A stretch of DNA of 64,000 bases from Biscogniauxia marginata (taxonomy: Eukaryota > Ascomycota > Sordariomycetes > Xylariales > Xylariaceae). Position numbers and translations under genes: made by a program. Position 1 is the first letter of the stretch. Every line of letters starts with the position of its first letter. The DNA lies in contig MU404107.1 in assembly GCA_022695795.1 (NCBI GenBank), forward strand, positions 124,001 to 188,000, given 5' to 3'. Of the stretch, positions 34,159 to 46,185 are shown in pieces. The notes under the pieces were generated by a model. It did not search any database. It saw nothing but the letters and a program-made list of their open reading frames with translations, and was not told the DNA's origin.

Positions 34159-34410
34159 TAATATAAATTTATTTTATAAAAAGTTAAAAGAAAAGTTAAA
34201 TAGAAATATAATATATATTAACGCTTAAGTAAAAATAAATAAACAAATCGAAAACAAAAAGTAAATATATAAAACATAATATTATATATAATATATTAAT
34301 ATAAAAAGAAATTAAGAAACCCTAAGTCGAAAAAAAGAGCTTAAAAGAACAAGGCTCGACTTAGTTAAATATATTACTATTTCACCGGCTTCTTTTATAA
34401 CCCCTTAATA
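34159..34410 (+). repeat. LTR of element A, 3' copy (252 bp)
   Basis: Fully AT-shifted partner of 17823-18074. In the hand-aligned part 34163-34219 every difference from the 5' copy is G to A or C to T. Confidence 0.9.
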
Positions 34411-35562
34411 ATAAACCTGCGGCGAATCGCAATCCGAGTTCCTTTTTATGTAATCGCGCGTCCATGGGTGCTTCTCGTAACGTAAGACGCTGATGTCTTA
34501 ACAGGAGAATACTGAAGGTATCCTCTCATCGGTATTACTAAGATATTGCGTCTATAGCTTTCGCTGTGATAGGTGAAAACATACTAACGCAAGTTGATAT
34601 ACCATCCACGCTCTATTGCCTCTATATCGTGTTCTTACATTGCCAGCGGAGATCCGGAATATGCCACAGGCTACGGTGTATTTATCATCGATATGACTTC
34701 TAAGAGACAAGAAAATAGACCGGGGTTATCCAATACAGGAACGAGAATAATTTAGAAAAGAGTACCATACTCTTTAGTGCTATGGGGCTACATCTACCGA
34801 ATGCCGTTGCCGAGTGCCGAATAAGCATCATGGACCCCAAGTAGGGATAATCTACATCGGCGAAGCTCGATCTATCCTGACATCACCGACTTCCGTACAT
34901 ACGGAACGTGCGTCTGACATCCGCTCAACCCCGTATAGGATACCCCCGGCTGACTACATAGCTTCCAGGAGATAAGGTCCAAATTTCTCCCAGGGCTTCA
35001 CATCAGACACCCCTGAAGCGCTTTTCTCACATCTCATCCATTCTTTCAGTGTTTCTCGAGGCATTCTGTGTGCTTCTATACGCTTGTGCAGACTCGTGTT
35101 AACGTAGAGATTCAAACAATTAGTCTGAGGGAAGGGCTGACCGTTTCTTGGCCTGCATACGGCGTTGCAGGTTCCTAGGGGCTAAGGACGAAGCTAGGTT
35201 AGAGGTATTAATATTACATATATATATGCACTTGACCGTCGGTGAAGGGGGCTCGATGGATGGGTGAATGGTGAGTGGTTTTGCAGGATGTGGTGTGATG
35301 TGGTGGCTTATGACAACGAGACACGTGCGTAAGCAATGCGGCCTTCGGTCTTACATACCTTATCTACCTCCTAAAAGTGATAACTGGTACTCGACCAAGA
35401 AATAGGGTACGATCAGTGTATTTTATAACCAAGGTCCGAAACAGTAGTAACAGTCATGTGCATATAGTGTTCGAGCATACCTAACCCACCAGCACACGGC
35501 CCCCATGTCAGTTTGCGTAATAGGGGCTAGGGAAGGAAAGAGGAGAAAGGAAAAATGTACAC
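34411..35562. other. low-density region, no gene seen
   Basis: Balanced composition resumes sharply at 34,411. No coding frame, tRNA or repeat was recognised in this 1.1 kb. Confidence 0.4.
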
Positions 35563-35919
35563 TCACATTCGAAAGCATAGCAGTAGAACATGTTCGACAG
35601 AAAACTCCAGTTCTTGACTTCTGAGCGGCTTTCCGAGGAGAAGGAGTTTTTTCGGGGAGGATATCAGCAGCCCTTCTTTCCCTTTAATAAGACTAGATAA
35701 TGCTTCGGAATCGGCAGTGCCAACGATCTGACTCAGTAAAGCGAAGAGATAAAGAATAGGAGGAGGTATAGTAAATTTCCGTATCCGGCAGGGAGGCTGA
35801 GATCTGAGTGGTGAGATGAGGGTCTGCAAGTAAGCATGAGGAGCAATGCGCTGGGAAACGTTGTGATTGGCAGAAACGGCAATGCTTCCGACTACAACAT
35901 TCTCGCGATGATATGGCTA
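35563..35919 (-). CDS. possible exon or gene relic, hypothetical
   Basis: The minus strand is open for 119 codons, from just after a ttctag acceptor-like site at about 35,920 to TGA 35565-35563. It reads NVVVGSIAVSANHNVSQRIA then ILYLFALLSQIVGTADSEAL. There is no ATG near its start, so an upstream exon is needed; the open frame at 36141-35941 is a candidate, but no clean junction was found. A GTGAGT donor at 35,566 followed by an AG only 40 nt away was considered too short for an intron. Family not recognised; could be a relic. Confidence 0.22.
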
Positions 35920-36479
35920 GAATCGCTCGTGGGACTTGCTTTAATTCGGAACAGAAAATTCGACTGGGACTCTGCTAGTATCTAGCTCGAAGAGGCATAA
36001 AGCTGTCTTCACAAGGTAATGCCATATTCTTCGTGTAAGAATTTGGATATCGGTGGGCCGGCCTGAAGAGTCTAAAGAGCCTCTAAAACTTGTCATGCCC
36101 GGAGTTTGACTGTGAAGCGATTTATATGAATGTATATCCACGGGCCAATGGAACGAACAACTTACAGCTACTTATCAACTAGGAAGCCTCGTGAAAACGG
36201 TATCAAACTTTCAAGCATTCGAATAGATGGTAGAAATAATTGCTAACAATGATAAAACATAAAAGGGAAAGGGGATGGTGAGCAGGAAGATAGAGAAATC
36301 TATAAATTACTACCATAGACCCCAGTGAAGCCTCCTCGAAAGCATAGCTGACGCCATTTATATAAATATATATCTAAGACATTCTTCTAATCCGCAGATC
36401 CTCTATTGTGAACCATAAGCAACTTAACGCCTCGCTACCTAGAAATCCACAATTCAACAGTAACATAGATCTACTGTTT

Positions 36480-37252
36480 TTAATACCAAGTCGGTGGTAC
36501 AGACCAGTGTCTGAGCATGCTCTCGACTGCCTGCATCCACTCGTATTCGAAGTATTGAGCAAGCTGATCTGCCTCTTCCTGAGAGGGATCACGACCACCC
36601 CACATTTCTCTTCGCCACGCATCCGATTGGGCATAAGTAGGAATTAAGCCCCTGCGTACGAGATTGGATCAGCAAAGCTCGATCTTCACGAGAGCAGCAT
36701 GAACGAAGTTCGGAAAATAGGAAGCAGGGGTTTGGGTATACTAGAAACCAGACTTACTCGTCACGTATTTTAACCAAGCATAGCCATGCCAAGTTCCAAC
36801 TGCGGTTCGAGTTAGGGTCGTTCCGAACAAGGCGATGTGCTTCCTCGACAAGTTCCCCGGAAATCGGATAGTTGCGTGTTAAGCCTCTCAACTCGGTCAG
36901 AAACTGATTGCTATTGACATAGTAGTCCCACGCCGAGGTCATAGGCTCCTGGAACGCCTGAGCATCTGCTTCGTCCTCACAAGTGGCTGCTACCCGTTCG
37001 ATGCGGCAAAGTTCCGTCAGCGTGTTGACACGATGTGTGCGCAGTGATTCAATGAGCTGCTGGATAGACGACTATCAAATACCAGTTAGAGATGATACTT
37101 TCTTATATAACTGATTTATGGAGAAGAGGAAGTAGATGATGGGTGGGAGGATAGGGATAAGGGGCATAATGATTTACAAAGTAAAATCCGTTACGCACTT
37201 GGGCTTGCCCTCCCTTTTTACCCCCTCGGGAGCTGTGACGGCTTGAACTCAT
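36480..37252 (-). CDS. hypothetical protein, three exons, 179 aa
   Basis: Not visible as one open frame; it appears when introns are removed. Exon 1 37252-37199 (MSSSRHSSRGGKKGGQAQ), exon 2 37071-36758, exon 3 36651-36480 (TAA). Intron 1 (127 nt) has donor GTGCGT, branch ctaac and acceptor TAG. Intron 2 (106 nt) has donor GTAAGT, branch ctgat and acceptor CAG. All junctions keep the frame. The product is soluble, with a basic Ser/Gly start and then a probably helical body (ELCRIERVAATCEDEADAQA; WDYYVNSNQFLTELRGLTRN; NSNRSWNLAWLCLVKIRDE), ending LRHWSVPPTWY. I do not recognise the family. Good splice sites and coherent composition argue for a real gene. It lies alone between two damaged blocks. 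Confidence 0.6.
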
Positions 37253-39330
37253 GATAAAAAAAAAAATGTAATGATGAATACTTATCGTATCTTAGAGACT
37301 CTGGGTCGACTTTCTGGTAATAGGTTGATACTTTAAGGTAACAACTATAGACTGGTTTGGAGGGTCTATTCTTTATGCGAGAATGTCAACCTTGCTCGGC
37401 TGTAAATACACATACCTCGATAGCCTGGAATGCTGTCCAGCTTTATAATTTCACGCGATCAACTTGCTCGATAGCCCCCAACAGCCCTAGAGCCTGCCAC
37501 GTACCGGCCGATACCTGATGCCTCGAGAGATTGAACCGACTAGAGAAGGTCAAAAAAAGGAATTTCTAAGGAGCAGAAAAAATTTCAGTTACTATTTCGA
37601 CTCGGATGATCTAATCACGACCGCGTCAGGCTCTTCGAGGCTGACGTGGATAGCTATGCCGAGAAGGCAGCTGCTGGCACCACGATAAGACGATATCTGA
37701 CGATGGAAAACAGTACAATATCGATGATCAGCTGCGATTTCGGCAAAAGAGGCCGTCCAAATCTAGTGGATTTTACATATTTACTGAGCACGAGGGATAC
37801 TAACGTCTGACACGAAGATTGATATAAAATCGAACTATAAAAAGTCACTTAGGATGTTCATTCTATATCTGGACGTATCTTAAGTATGAAATATTTGGAT
37901 TTGACTTTGAACTTGAAATCTGAAGGGTGACCTTCTGACCTCTCCTTGCTCACCTTCGTGGCTGGTGCTGACATCGAATTATATCAAGATGGAATAATGC
38001 TGTTATAGAAGGACCGTTTGACGTTCCTATCAGTCATGGGCTTAAGGAACTAGGTGAGCGGGTGTAGAGGGGTTGGGAAGATGCTAGAGACATCCTGAGA
38101 ACAAGGGTCCTGAAGCCCGCGAGTTCGTTGAAAACGTTGCGATGCAATCTCTGGTTTAGAGCCAGGCGGTGTCGTTGTATAATTGCATTCCCGCATAGAC
38201 GAGGAACCGAATGGGCTGAGAAGCAGCCAGAAAAAACATGACACTGCGTGTGAATCACCACATCCCTGTCGGAGAATAAGCATGGCGGTTTGTCTGCGAA
38301 TGGGCGCACAATGAGGCATAAAGTGCGCAGCTCTGGGGGAAAAGATTGAGCACGATGAATCGGCCTGTCCGTCTTGAGCGTGGCGACTACATGGCTCGAG
38401 GGGGGAAGAGAAGTCAGAATTTAGCGGCATCTATAAGGCTGAGAACAGGTCTCGTGCCTTTTAACTGGGGTGTACCTAGCATGTCGTAGAACCAGGTATC
38501 TCGTCCGTGCAAAAACCGCTTCTGTCGACGTCATCCTGAAGCCAGTCCCTCTCTTAGAATATAGCTCTCTTATGTCGTGTGCCTGATTGGGCCCAACAAG
38601 GATGGCCCTGCCATTCAGTAATACGTGACTTGATTGGAGGTATGGATCGAAGCTACAGCACCGGCAGTCTGGAAAGGGAGGGTTGTATTGTGGTGTGATG
38701 TGATGTCCATCTATGCCAGTCATCTGGATGCATTATGGTGCGGGTGCGGAGGCTGAAACAGGGCAAAGAACACCATGTCGATCTGTAAATATCCGGTAGG
38801 GCTGACAAAATTAAAACAGACTTGTCATCTGTTGCTTCTTTCTACATATAGCGTCGAAATGTAATTCATGATGGATACGATGAGTAAGAAAATAAAAGGG
38901 ATTCAGTTAGGACGCAGTCCCAAGAACTTCCATATTGCTAAGGGAGTGTCTCTAGACACGGTCCCTGCAAAGTGAGCAATAATCCGTTCGGTATTGATTT
39001 AACATCGTCCCAATATTCGTGGACATGGGGCACGGTTATGGACACGATGACGTTCAAGTGAGTGAGGAGGTACATAGGTAATACACCATCTCGCTTGGTT
39101 ATGCCGAAGGAACGAAACAAGAAAGAGTATAGTACCTCCTAAGGAATTAAGATGGTAGTATATAATCCGTACGGCGGAGGGGATACACATGTAGTGTCAA
39201 GGTAAGATGTGCGTTTGTGTGTACTTACATGTCGTTATCTGTGCTCGCTTGGTGGGGGTAGAGGTCTTGGCTTCTAAGCTTAGAAAGGTCTCGATTTAAT
39301 ATAGGATTTAGCGGGATTGGGATCTATATA
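37253..39330. other. sparsely coding region, nothing called
   Basis: About 2.1 kb. Open frames of 60-126 codons on the minus strand (38034-38430, 38421-38723) overlap each other and show no domain or splice support. No RNA gene was recognised. Confidence 0.35.
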
Positions 39331-39339
39331 AACCGTAGT

Positions 39340-40096
39340 GTTTATTAATATACCTGTATTAAGTATTAAGTAGTTATAAAAGAAATTCTTTAACATACCA
39401 TTTAAGCGAGTAGGTAAAACATACTTATAATCGAAATGGGTTTTTTATATAAAATTAACTTAATATATAAAAATCGAAAAAGTTTTAAACCTTTTTTTAA
39501 TTATATAATTAAATATATAATTTAATTAAAAAAGATTGATTTTTTTAATATATAAAAAAAACTTGAATTATTTATATATTTTAATATAAAATAATAAAAA
39601 GTATAATATTATATATAATTAATAATGTTATAAAAGGTTAATTATAAAGTGGCTAGTTTATATAATAAGATTAAAGTTTTAAATTTCATTTTTATAAATG
39701 AAATTATTAACATAATAGTTTATAAAGTATTATTATAATAATTAAGTTTATATAAAAGAGTTTTAAGTTTTTTATTATTAATTTATTACTTTTTTCCTTA
39801 TTTTATATATATTTATTTTATTTTTATTTTATTTTTATTTTTTCGTAATTTTTACGTTTTTAAAAAAAATTTAATTAAATTATATAATTACAAAAAAGGG
39901 ATTATATTTTTTTAAATTTTATATAAAAATCATTTTAATTAAAAACTTATTTTATTTATTTATTTATATAATAAATTAATAAATAAAAATATATTTAATA
40001 ATTTTAGTTTTAAAAAGGTTTTAATTAACCTTATATATTATAAAATTTAAAACATTTTAAATTAAATAGATTAAATAATTAATTTCTTTTTATTAA

Positions 40097-40132
<36 letters not shown>

Positions 40133-40235
40133 TAGTTAATAACGATATTTAAAAACTATTAATTATATAAAGTAATAACGAGGAAAATCAATTTTATAAG
40201 AATCATCTTACTTAGTTAACAGACTTTATTTTATT
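39340..40235. repeat. AT-rich island, probably a RIP-damaged repeat
   Basis: About 0.9 kb of extreme AT content with sharp edges, the same look as the retroelement blocks. It contains a (TAA)n microsatellite at about 40,099-40,132. Near its left edge is ttaagcgagtaggtaaaac, reminiscent of the agcgagtaagc repeats at 46,144-46,175. No LTR pair or coding relic was found. The repeat class is unknown. Confidence 0.45.
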
Positions 40236-40877
40236 TTTAAAAACCGGGGGTGCCGCGCTACGGCATCCTGTTTCAACTGCCGTTTGCCGCGCCGTTTAGT
40301 CCGGAGCGGCGAGGAAGGGTTCGCAAGCGCCGTCGCATTGGGGCGTCGACCCCCCTTACTCGTTAGCTTCTCATCGATCACCTCAATGACCCCTTCGATG
40401 ATGCCATCTCTCAAGCTTCACGTCATTGGCTGCGCGGACGTATCCGCCTCCCAAATTCACCCGCACCGGTCGGCATGGCTGTCCCGAATAAGTATGAGCT
40501 CCCCTGGTGGACGGCCAGCAACCATGAGGCGGCCCCGAATTTCCCCTTGAATTCTCTGCTTCTTAATAGGTAATGGGATCCGCGCTCACCAATCATGACC
40601 CCGCGACGCATGCATACTCGAGCTACAGCAGTTAATACCTTACTAATTTCCTTGCAAGCGTGTAAGGAGGCCTTGCCGTGATTTACTGGCATCCTTTCAA
40701 GAAACCCAGGGACTGGAAGCAATCGAACCAAGGAATGGTAATATATGGTTTACTTATCCGACTAGGTCCTAAAAAGACCTCTATGAGTATATGATCTTTC
40801 GTCGTTTTCAACACATAACATCCCTCTTCTCTTTCTTTCATCCATCTCTCGTGGGATCCTGATACGCCGGTACCAAC
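40236..40877. other. transporter upstream region
   Basis: Balanced to GC-rich DNA between the AT island and the transporter start. Minus-strand open frames at 40731-40423 and 40414-40226 have no recognised domain. A CT-rich pyrimidine tract at about 40,820-40,850, common in fungal promoters, lies just upstream of the transporter ATG. Confidence 0.4.
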
Positions 40878-43120
40878 ATGAGCGGTGACCAGATTTCCCC
40901 GGGCGATCCTGAGAAGTCTAGAGATGCAGTCGTTCCTGCAGATTCTTCCGGCAATATCTCTGCGGCGTCTGCTCGGGACCTAGATGAGAATTACCAGCTC
41001 TTCAGGGATACTTGGGAGCTTAATGTTAGCGAGGATGAGGTCAAAAGGGCCATGAGGAAAATCGACGTGCACATCGTTCCTATCTTGTTCATGATATATC
41101 TACTCCAATACTTGGACAAGAACTCCATAAATTTCGCCAATGCCTACGGATTACAGAAAGGAACCAACCTACACGGCCAAGACTACTCGTGGCTTGGTAC
41201 ACCTAGCCCATATCGTAGTCGCAGAATAGCTTCTAACTAGAATAAGGTTCGATTTTCTACTTTGGGTACTTGGTCGCACAGTTTCCAGCGACGTTCATGA
41301 TGCAGAGATTTCCAATTGGCAAGTTCGTGTCTGGTACGACTATCGTCTGGGGGATCATCCTGATGACCGTGAGTGAAGTCCCAAAGCTGAGGACATCTCA
41401 TAGATGTCATCGCTCTACCTCGCATTTCACTTTCCTTTACCTATTTCTTTTTCAACTAGTTTCGGGACGAACTTCTATGCGATAGATTCGTATATGATAC
41501 GTATGGATATAGTCACGATTGCTAAACTAAAACTAATTCGTTAGACACCCGCCTGCACGTCATTTGCGGGCATCGCAACGAATCGCTTCCTTCTAGGCTT
41601 CACTGAAGCGGCAGTCAACCCAGGATTCGTGATGATCATGTCTATTTGGTACACCTCCTCAGAACAACCGCTACGTCTCGAGGCGTACTACTGCACCAAT
41701 GGCCTGGCTACCATGTTTGGCGGCCTGGTAGGTTACGCTGTTGGCCATATTACCACAGGGCTCCCACGTTGGATGTACGTGTTCCTCATATTCGGCGCTC
41801 TCAGTCTTGCGCAGGGAATCATCAGTCTCCTAATTCTACCGGATCTTCCGTCGACTGCTCGCTTCCTGACCCAGAGAGAGCGTACAATTGCTATTAATCG
41901 TGTTAGTTAAGCGTCTCAGACTCATCCCTCTTTCTATGGCCTTTATTTCCCCGAAATATCGTCCATCTGTACACTCTCGCTTTTCACTTGGGGGAAGAGG
42001 GGCTAATATCTCTCATTTCAGGTAGCTCGGAACAGGCAAGGAGTCAAGAACCAGCACTTTAAGAAGTACCAGGCGATACAGTGTCTGAAGGATCCTAGTA
42101 TGACTGCTCTCTTCCTTCTTCTCCTGTCACTCCCTCTCCAGACACCATGCCAGAATTTCGAGGCATAAGTACTGACTTGGTGACGTCTTCAAAGAAACTT
42201 GGATTCTTTTCATTATGGCCATTGGTGCTCAAGTGCCAAACTCGGCCATAACCAGCTTCACTAGTCTCATCATTTCCAGCTTCGGCTTCGACACTCTCGG
42301 AACTCAGTACATGCAGATCCCCGGTGGCGCCATCCAGTTTCTTGCTCTTATAGTTGGCGGTGTGGTCTGTACCAAGTGGCCGCGGGGTTCGCGATGCCCT
42401 ACGATGATCGTCGCAAACACCATCTGTATCATCGGAGCCGCCCTCCTCGTTAAGCTACCCAATACAAACAAGGTGATTCAACCACTTAGTCACGCACCTG
42501 GAGAGTATATACCATATATCATCGAGGGCTAACCTATGCCTGCTTTGTACAGTGGGGTCGCCTGGTCGCTCTTTGGCTCTGCTTTTTCCAGGGTCTCGGT
42601 TTCAGCATGTCCTTGACCATGATATCATCCAACATTGCCGGCTCGACCAAGAAACAGCTGACGGCTGGTATTCTCTTCATGGGTTATTGTATCGGGAAGT
42701 ACGTTCTTGAATTCACTCATGTCGGCAGTCCGCCGGGAAGAAGCGTCTATGTGGATTGTGGCAGAGATTGCTAACATGCGGCAGCATCATTGGACCGCAG
42801 ACATTCCGTGACAATGAAGCTCGTAAGTAATAACTCTCCTTGATGTCTACTACCTATCGGGAAACCACACCCAGGCTATACTTGACTGGATATCGACCAA
42901 CAAATCTAACCGCCTCGTAGCTTATTACCATAGCGCTTACGTCGCAATGCTCGTGGGATATACAGTGAAACTGGTCATGATCATAGTGCTGTACATCTAC
43001 ATGTATCTCTCCAACAGAGCGCGAGACGCGGCCGGTCTGACCGACGAGAAGGCGGCGGTGGAGGCGGGGATGTACGATCAGACGGAGATCGACAATAAGG
43101 GTTTCAGATATTCCCTATAA
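40878..43120 (+). CDS. MFS transporter, allantoate permease (Dal5/Tna1-like) family, eight exons
   Basis: Exons 40878-41196, 41247-41368, 41545-41901, 42022-42097, 42195-42472, 42553-42698, 42785-42822 and 42921-43120 join in frame to 511 codons plus TAA. Introns have donors such as GTGAGT, GTAAGT and GTACAC, and branch sites such as ctaac. After a polar N-terminus comes IVPILFMIYLLQYLDKNSIN (first membrane helix, with the family's LD-K-N motif). Then come FYFGYLVAQFPATFMMQRFP, FLLGFTEAAVNPGFVMIMS and MYVFLIFGALSLAQGIISLL, a cytoplasmic loop, and the second six helices from WILFIMAIGAQVPN to VKLVMIIVLYIYMYL. This is the anion:cation symporter branch of the major facilitator superfamily. Members carry allantoate, nicotinate, pantothenate, thiamine or other small acids; the substrate cannot be told. 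It acts in the plasma membrane. Convergent with the glutamine-synthetase-like gene, 286 bp away. Confidence 0.92.
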
Positions 43121-43406
43121 GAAATTTTGAGAATCTTACTTTTCATTTTCCCGGAGACCCAAAAACACTTAGCAATGTCAATATAAATCTAATTAGAATC
43201 TGTACTCATAGGTACCTTGGCTGCGAAGGTCCTACCTTATTCTACTTGTTATCTAGATGGATTCGCAAGCAAATCCGATGCTCCTACCATGGGACCGATT
43301 GCTTGGGTGTGGGGGGTTATTACACCAATCTATAGGACACAAATATAGTAACTGACAACCCATCGATCGCATCATCCTTTGCTTGGTGACATGGAAACTT
43401 GCATTA

Positions 43407-44920
43407 TTATACCGTTTCGATATACCGCTTCAACTCCCAGTCCGTCACGGCTTCATCCCACAGCCGGATCTCGTGGTTCCTTGTACCACCGAAGTGGTCC
43501 ACGAAGTCATCGCCGAATACCTCACGAGCAACGCTATCCTTCCTCATGAACTTATCCGTGGCCTCCCGGAGACTTTTTGCCAAGCGGGCACCCTGGTCCT
43601 CGCTTCCCCCAACGTCCTGGCCCTTGCCAAGCGGCGGGATGGGAATCTCGAGCTTCTTCTCGACACCGCGCCAGCCGAGCCCCAAAATCGCCGCCATGAC
43701 AAAATAGGGGTTAGCGTCCGCACCGGGCACTCGGACCTCGAAACGCGTCGCCCCAGGCTTGGAGGTCGGCGGTGTGATCAGCCGGATCGAGGCCGCCCGG
43801 TGCTCGAGCCCCCACGACACGGTGACCGGCGCCCAGAAGTTCTCCACCAGGCGCTTGTAGCTGTTTACGGTGGGGGCCAGCATAGGCATGACGGAGGGCA
43901 GGCCATCCAAGAGACCTGCGAGGAAATGTCGCCCTAGGTCGCTTAAATGTGCGATATCGGGATATTTCGCGTTCTCATCCTTCGTCTCGCGGAAGAACAG
44001 GTTCTTCCCGTCCTTGTCGACCACCGAGACGTGGGTATGCCCACTGTTCCCGGGCAGACCGTGCTTAGGCTTGGCCATGAAGCAGGGCGTTATGCCATAA
44101 CCATTTGCGACAGATCTGACAATATACTTAAAGAGGGACGTCCGGTCTGCCGTCTCGGAGATTTGGCCAAATTCTAGAGCGGCCTCGTAGACACCGGGGC
44201 CGCTTTCCGTATGCCATCCTTCCAAGTCACACCTGAACTTCTGACAAGAATTGAAGACGTCATAGTAGTATTCTTTGTTGAGGGTTGGGCGCGTGATACT
44301 ATATCCAAACATGCCCTCGGTGAGGGAGGGAATACTCTGAGGAACATTGTCACGCATGTAGGCGGCGGCCGATGAGGTCGAATCGGAGGACGGTTTGAAC
44401 TGGAAGAACTCTAGTTCGGCTGCGAGACGCTCGGCATTAGTATATTACAGCCGCGACGCGCGTGTACGGGCAGAATAACGCAGCTGTACGTACCTCCGGC
44501 CATGGCATCGTATCCCTTTTTCTTGAGCTTATCGACTGTGGTCTTGAGCAGGCTACGCGGGCAAGCGCAGATAGGCGTCAGGGTATCTGGATCGAGGAAA
44601 CTGACAAGGAAGAAAGGAACGCCGTCTTCCCATGGGATGCGACGGAAGCTTTTGAGGTCGGGGACGGCGATCAGGTCACGGTAGCCGTTCTGTTTGTTGC
44701 TTATCTTGAGTTCCTGAAAGTAGGTCATGTCGTGCATATCCCAGCCGAAGATGACGCTGCAGAAGCCGAAGCCATCCTTCGCGACGGACAGAAACTTCTT
44801 CTTGGAGACGACCTTGCCACGCAACATGCCGTCGACGTCAACGCCGGCCAGCTTGACCTTGGTGTCATCCTCAAGGATCTTCGGCAACGCTTCTACCGTG
44901 ACAGGATCGGCAGCGGCCAT
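43407..44920 (-). CDS. glutamine-synthetase-like ligase (GlnA type I fold), two exons
   Basis: Minus-strand exons 44920-44494 and 44419-43407 join in frame to 479 codons plus TAA. The 74-nt intron has donor GTACGT, branch actaat and acceptor CAG. Motifs: LAGVDVDGMLRGKVV (beta-grasp start), GYRDLIAVPDL, WEDGVPFFLV, AELEFFQF with the metal-binding Glu right after the intron, GLPGNSGHTHVSV (metal/ATP loop), then WGLEHRAASIRLITPP and RFEVRVPGADANPYFVMAAI, the ATP/glutamate region. Length and motifs fit the bacterial-type GS-I branch, which in fungi appears as FluG C-terminal-like proteins and gamma-glutamyl-amine ligases rather than the normal glutamine synthetase. It probably joins an amine or ammonia to glutamate; the acceptor is unknown. 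The ATG at 44920 was chosen over 35 upstream in-frame codons because of its family-like start. Confidence 0.9.
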
Positions 44921-44964
44921 ATCGAGAGAAACAAGCCGAGCACAATAAGATAGAGGGTATGTTG

Positions 44965-44972
44965 TATATATA
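44965..44972 (-). promoter_or_regulatory. TATA-like box upstream of the glutamine-synthetase-like gene
   Basis: tatatata lies 45-52 bp upstream of the proposed ATG at 44920 on the same strand. The position is close for a fungal TATA box and would imply a short leader. It is suggestive only. Confidence 0.3.
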
Positions 44973-46130
44973 GGGATTCGTGCAATTGAAGGAGCTGCGA
45001 ATGAGTTGAAGTCCCGAAACCTCACAGCACGCTAGTTCAGAAGACGAGTAATGGTATCCTGTATATGTATATGAGCTACTCGGGCAGGTAGGTAGCTATT
45101 CGCCATGCAGGTAACGAGAGATGAGCGGCAAGCACAAGCACGGGAGCAGGTATAATATAAACAACAGATGCCGTAGAATTGGAGGGGGGAGGGAGACGGA
45201 CGCACAAGGACCGGCGTAAGGCTATATCGTCAGATGGTCTGTTCGAATGGCAAGAGTCGGCAGAGGATTGGCGGTGCAGAGAGAGGAGGACGAGACAGAA
45301 AAGTCGGGAGCGACGATACCAGCTGCAAATGCTGTACCTCCATGCATGTACAGTACAGTACCGTGGCTGCCAGGGTTAGGTGCATAAATTTGGGTACTAA
45401 TAAGTGCCTATCTCACAGAGCTGCTGTCGGCCGGTGGGGACAATCTACGCGATGGATCGTGCCTACGGGCAGGGACTTAAATACCTACACGGTAGCGTAG
45501 CACGTAATGTAACCCCAGCTGCAAGTGAGTGGTAGAGTCTTATCTGTACCTACATCATACATGAAATGCTAAGTGAAATCAGCAGCGACGGTGACCGGTG
45601 GGGGTGAAGGTGAGAGAGGTAAAAACCAAACAAGAAGAAAAGTGGTTGCAAGTGGGTAAGTACCTAAGGTAGGCTGGTGGGTTGGTTTCTATTGGTGTGC
45701 ACTGCACTAAGAATTCTAAGCCAAGGTTAAATTTACTGGTATTTCTGCGCGGCTTCTCCACAAAGGTGGGGGTTGCTTCGAATAGTGGGACTAGCTGTTC
45801 TGGAACCCTTCCTCTTTAACGAATCCGCAAAACTTTCCGACTTTCTACACACATCAATAACCCCTTGGGTTCCTTTGCAGCTGCATAACTGAGTAAGATG
45901 GTCGATTCGACAAGCCCGCTAGTCATACTACTGTCGTCATATTTCCTAGCCTTCAACCTAATAGGAGTGAAAAGCTTGACGGTATCTGAATCATCTATGC
46001 CTTTTCGCCTTACCGTCGCATCTTACGTGAACTTGGTTAATCAATCTACACGTCAGCTGCTACCGCGTGACAACTATCCTCGAGAAAAGGCAGCTAATGA
46101 AACATACCATCATTTATATAATCATTAATA
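44973..46130. other. intergenic, nothing recognised
   Basis: About 1.2 kb of balanced DNA with taggtac-type motifs. The 76-codon open frame at 45898-46128 runs up to the AT-rich block and has no domain. Confidence 0.4.
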
Positions 46131-46135
46131 TATAA

Positions 46136-46185
46136 CGTGTCTCACAAGCGAGTAAGCCACATAAGCGAGTAAGCTAGTTTTTGTA
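46136..46185. repeat. possible terminal repeat of a DNA transposon
   Basis: At the left edge of the second AT-rich block, gtgtctcacaagcgagtaag is followed by a repeat of agcgagtaagc, so that agcgagtaagc occurs twice about 18 bp apart. Doubled subterminal motifs like this resemble ends of Tc1/pogo-type elements. No matching inverted copy was found at the other side of the block, so this is tentative. Confidence 0.35.

Larger units (their letters stand above)
17823..34410 (+). mobile_element. Ty3/gypsy LTR retrotransposon A, RIP-damaged, carrying nested insertions
   Basis: Direct repeats 17823-18074 and 34159-34410 line up without gaps at a constant offset of 16,336 and mark the element ends. 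The 5' end begins TG; the other ends read TA, as expected after G-to-A or C-to-T change. Flanking pentamers are acaaa (17818-17822) and ataaa (34411-34415), a target duplication apart from one C/T difference. Base composition switches to balanced right after 34,410. Only about 5.7 kb is element A itself. The rest is the family B array (23734-34125), which contains a solo LTR. Orientation is plus by the reverse-transcriptase reading direction. Confidence 0.88.

Noticed and set aside
38034..38723. Two or three minus-strand open frames of 91-126 codons
   Set aside because: Mutually overlapping, no start context or domain, no intron joining them.
13381..43120. Functional link between quinolinate phosphoribosyltransferase and the Tna1-family transporter
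   Set aside because: They are 26 kb apart across a retroelement block, and the transporter family has many substrates; nothing in the sequence ties them together.
45898..46128. 76-codon open frame at the edge of the AT block
   Set aside because: No domain, and its end runs into repeat DNA.
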